NCBI RefSeq assembly: GCF_028769735.1
Contig: NC_088177.1
Span: 14,138,599 to 14,202,598, forward strand
Source of the DNA: Zonotrichia leucophrys gambelii
Taxonomy: Eukaryota; Chordata; Aves; Passeriformes; Passerellidae
Direction of reading: 5' to 3'
Length of the DNA stretch: 64,000 nucleotides
The notes below the pieces were generated by a model. The model was not told where the DNA came from and did no database searches. It was given only the letters and a program-made list of their open reading frames with translations. Shown here one piece after another: positions 61,371-64,000 of this stretch. The translations under genes and the position numbers were made by a program. Positions within the stretch are counted from its first letter, which is position 1. Every line of letters starts with the position of its first letter.

Positions 61371-64000
61371 CTTTGCAGTCTTTAAACTTGTAAGAGCTGT
61401 TGAATGCTGATATATTTGCTTATTCTATTCTCTGGTAAGGTTTCTAAATCCATATTTAGAATCTTGAGTTTTTTTCTTTAGACTACCGGAGGCTGAAAGT
61501 CCTTGACAAAATCCTGTAGATTGTTAGGTGTGTTCAGGCGTTTTAGAATTTTCTTCTCTGTTTTATCTCTTCCAAGTTCATTGCTGTTATTTTCCTGTTG
61601 CACTGATACTTGAAGCATTGTCACCTGAAGTATGACCCATGCCAAATGACATATGTAATTTATCTTTTGTTTTTTCTGTGCTGTTCCATTTTATTGATGT
61701 TTAGTAGGGACATCTGTGGGAAATGTCACCAGCTGTGCAGAGCAACAAAGCTGTAATGCAAGACTTATTTTCTCCCTTGTGGTCTGTTTTGTTCCATGAG
61801 ATGCCTTTCTTGTAGCAAAGCTGTCTTAAAAATGTGATCACAGTTCTCCTTGCTCCAGGTCTGACAGAGAAAGTGTTTCTGTAGAACTTTGTAAATTGAA
61901 TGTCTGAATTAATTCAGGGTGAAAGCAGCACATAAAGAAAGAAGAATTTACATTTTTTAACCCTGTACATGTTAGACTTTAATTATACTAGTTATTGTGG
62001 TATAAATAAGTGAGAGTGAGGAACTGGGGTGCATGTGGAAGGCTGTAAGCACCAGGGAAGGCTGCTGAAGCTGGCATTTCTATCATCTACCTGCTGGGTG
62101 CCTGGATCATTAATTTTGAAGCATTTAGGGCTAGTACCAGTTTAAAGCACTCTTTCCACCTACCAACCCTGCCCTTGCTGCTTGCCCTGTGACATGGTGT
62201 GCCAACACTTCTGTAAGAATCAACTGGTTTAAGGGGATCAAGGGCTGTGTGGAGAGCAGGAGCACCCTGTGATGATTTCCCTACTGTGGTTTCCTCTTGT
62301 GAAACCGTGTGTCTGGAATGTACCAAATAAACCATGGAAGCACTTCTTGTATGCTCTGCAGAGGAAGACCATACCAGAGGCCATTCTTAATAATGTTTCT
62401 GATGTGAGAAAAAACTGTTAAGGAGAAATGTGAAGAATCAATCAGAAATTCTTCCAGCTTAGCTTTCTAAATCCTTTTGCTTTTACTTAGTCTGATGCTT
62501 TAAATGTGACTACTGTCACATTGCTTACAAAAGTAAATAGTGCAGCAATTAAAACATATTTCTATTCCCTGCTTGTTTTAGCCTTCTCCACAGCAGTTGG
62601 TGTAGCTACAGAACTTGTGTTAAAACAATTTTGAATCTGCCACCTGTCGTTCTTATTTTTTCCTTCCACATTGCATGCATAATTTCTTTTTTTCTTGATA
62701 CAAACACTGTGAATCTTCTGGATTATATTTCTCCTTGTGTTATATAAGGCTGGTAACTCTGAGATTGCATTTCTTGTGCAAAGTAAGAAAGAATCATACC
62801 CTGCCACAGAACAACAAATTCACCAAATTTTACCTATATTTTACTTGTGGAAAAAATTGTCATGCTGTCTGTTAAGAAGCTGATTATTTAAGGCTGTAAA
62901 TTTCTTTAAGAAAGGGTGTTTGGAAGCTTTCAGTAATTCAGTGTACAGCACTTGATACGATTGTCAGTCCTTTTATCTGCATAAACAGTTTTATGACTAC
63001 GAGGGTGAGACAAATGGGGATTTAGTCCTGCAGTTCCAAGTTCCTTTGCTATTGTTGGCTCCCGGCCAGAGCAGCATGGAGTAAACATGAAGGAGTTCAC
63101 TCCTTATTCCTGGCATTTGATAAAAGAGGCTCCAAACTGATTTTTGGAGCAAGCATTCGATGACCCACTGGAATTCCTAAATTTGTATGCAGTGGCTTAT
63201 GGAATTCTTAATGGAGAAGCAGTATAGATTTACTTAGACTTACTTTGGCGAGGGTGATTACTGCCTGTTAATTTTACTCTGATCTTATCTAAATATTTTA
63301 AAAGGTCAAAATAAAACAGCAAAGTCTTTTACAGTAAAGCAAATCTATTTCATGTTTCTACCACATACATAAATCTTTTTCTTAGTGTATGGCAAAAATA
63401 ACTTGTCCTGCCATAAAGGTTAGCTAGCTTTCTATGCTTTTCAGCTTTTGTGAGGTATTTTTAGAACTTATACATCATACAAAAACATTAGGGAAAATTA
63501 ATCTAGGAATGAGTTGTGCAGCTCTGTCATGAGTTGAAGCTGTGTCAAGTTTTGAAGAAGTTTGCTTAACTATTGTGTCCTGATCTCAGGGCTGTGAGCA
63601 TGAAAATGGCATAAGAAAGTTTCTGTGCCTAGTTGGAGCCCTGGCTACATTTGAAAGCAATGAACTGTTTCTCTGTCTCTCTGCATGGATGATACTTTAA
63701 TTATAGCATTTCCAAAACATGTGAACTTCAAAAAATGCCTTAAAGTATCATTGGTGATCTATTAGATTGTTTTATCCTAGATTTTAAAGAATGTATGACA
63801 TTGAAGGATCATTCTGATGTAAATTTTCCTGTAAGTGTGTGCTCCTCTTTTCTGGTCATTGCTTACTGCAATTAAGTGAAATTAATATAGGTATTTCAAA
63901 TGCTTTTCCTAGACCAATGTTTTGGATGGTGACAGAGACAGATTTGAAAGTGAGTAATTGTGTGTTTCAGAAAGCACGTTAACTGAAACAGGAGTGCAAA
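61371..64000. other. intergenic, no gene seen
   Basis: AT-rich sequence to the window edge. No exon, RNA gene, transposon or repeat array recognised. Confidence 0.6.

Overview
The window looks like a chromosome segment from a bird, most probably a songbird. It is AT-rich, intron-split vertebrate DNA with chicken-repeat-1 (CR1) retroposon fragments that keep the typical 3' end, plus a 1.56-kb dispersed repeat whose ends and interior I recognise from songbird genomes. There is no bacterial or viral gene organisation. Species and chromosome cannot be fixed from sequence alone.

Only one protein-coding gene can be supported: FAM171B, on the plus strand. Seven consecutive coding exons lie at 4968-5201, 5942-6034, 6326-6481, 8241-8408, 11882-11998, 12489-12612 and 12885-14220. 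All have GT/AG borders and compatible phases, and the reading frame stays open to a TAA stop at 14218-14220. Together they encode about 741 residues: most of the extracellular domain, the single membrane span and the whole cytoplasmic tail. Exon 1, with the signal peptide, is not visible and should lie to the left of the window, so bases 1-4967 are the tail of intron 1. The 3' UTR probably runs from 14221 to about 20,900, ending after an AATAAA at 20873. It is interrupted by the 1.56-kb repeat (16029-17592).

From about 20.9 kb to 64 kb I find no gene. The notable part is 22.8-26.2 kb, a compact compound locus. It consists of a CR1 fragment, a 2.1-kb GC-rich minisatellite of roughly 60 units of 34-39 bp with higher-order repeats, a 300-bp CpG-dense block carrying an NF-E2/AP-1-type site, a 340-bp TA-rich microsatellite field, and a second CR1 end. 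The first minisatellite unit seems to be the tail of the flanking CR1, which suggests that the array grew out of the retroposon. The rest is ordinary AT-rich intergenic sequence with another CR1 at 47.6-48.0 kb, a CR1 remnant at 53.3 kb, microsatellites, a GC-rich CpG-poor block at 61.0-61.4 kb, and some inverted repeats.

In human the order is ITGAV-FAM171B-ZSWIM2-CALCRL-TFPI (established knowledge). I looked for ZSWIM2 or CALCRL exons on both strands downstream and recognised none. Either the intergenic gap exceeds 43 kb here, or short exons escaped notice. I did not find a convincing new biological system. The CR1-derived minisatellite with its attached CpG block is the best candidate for follow-up.
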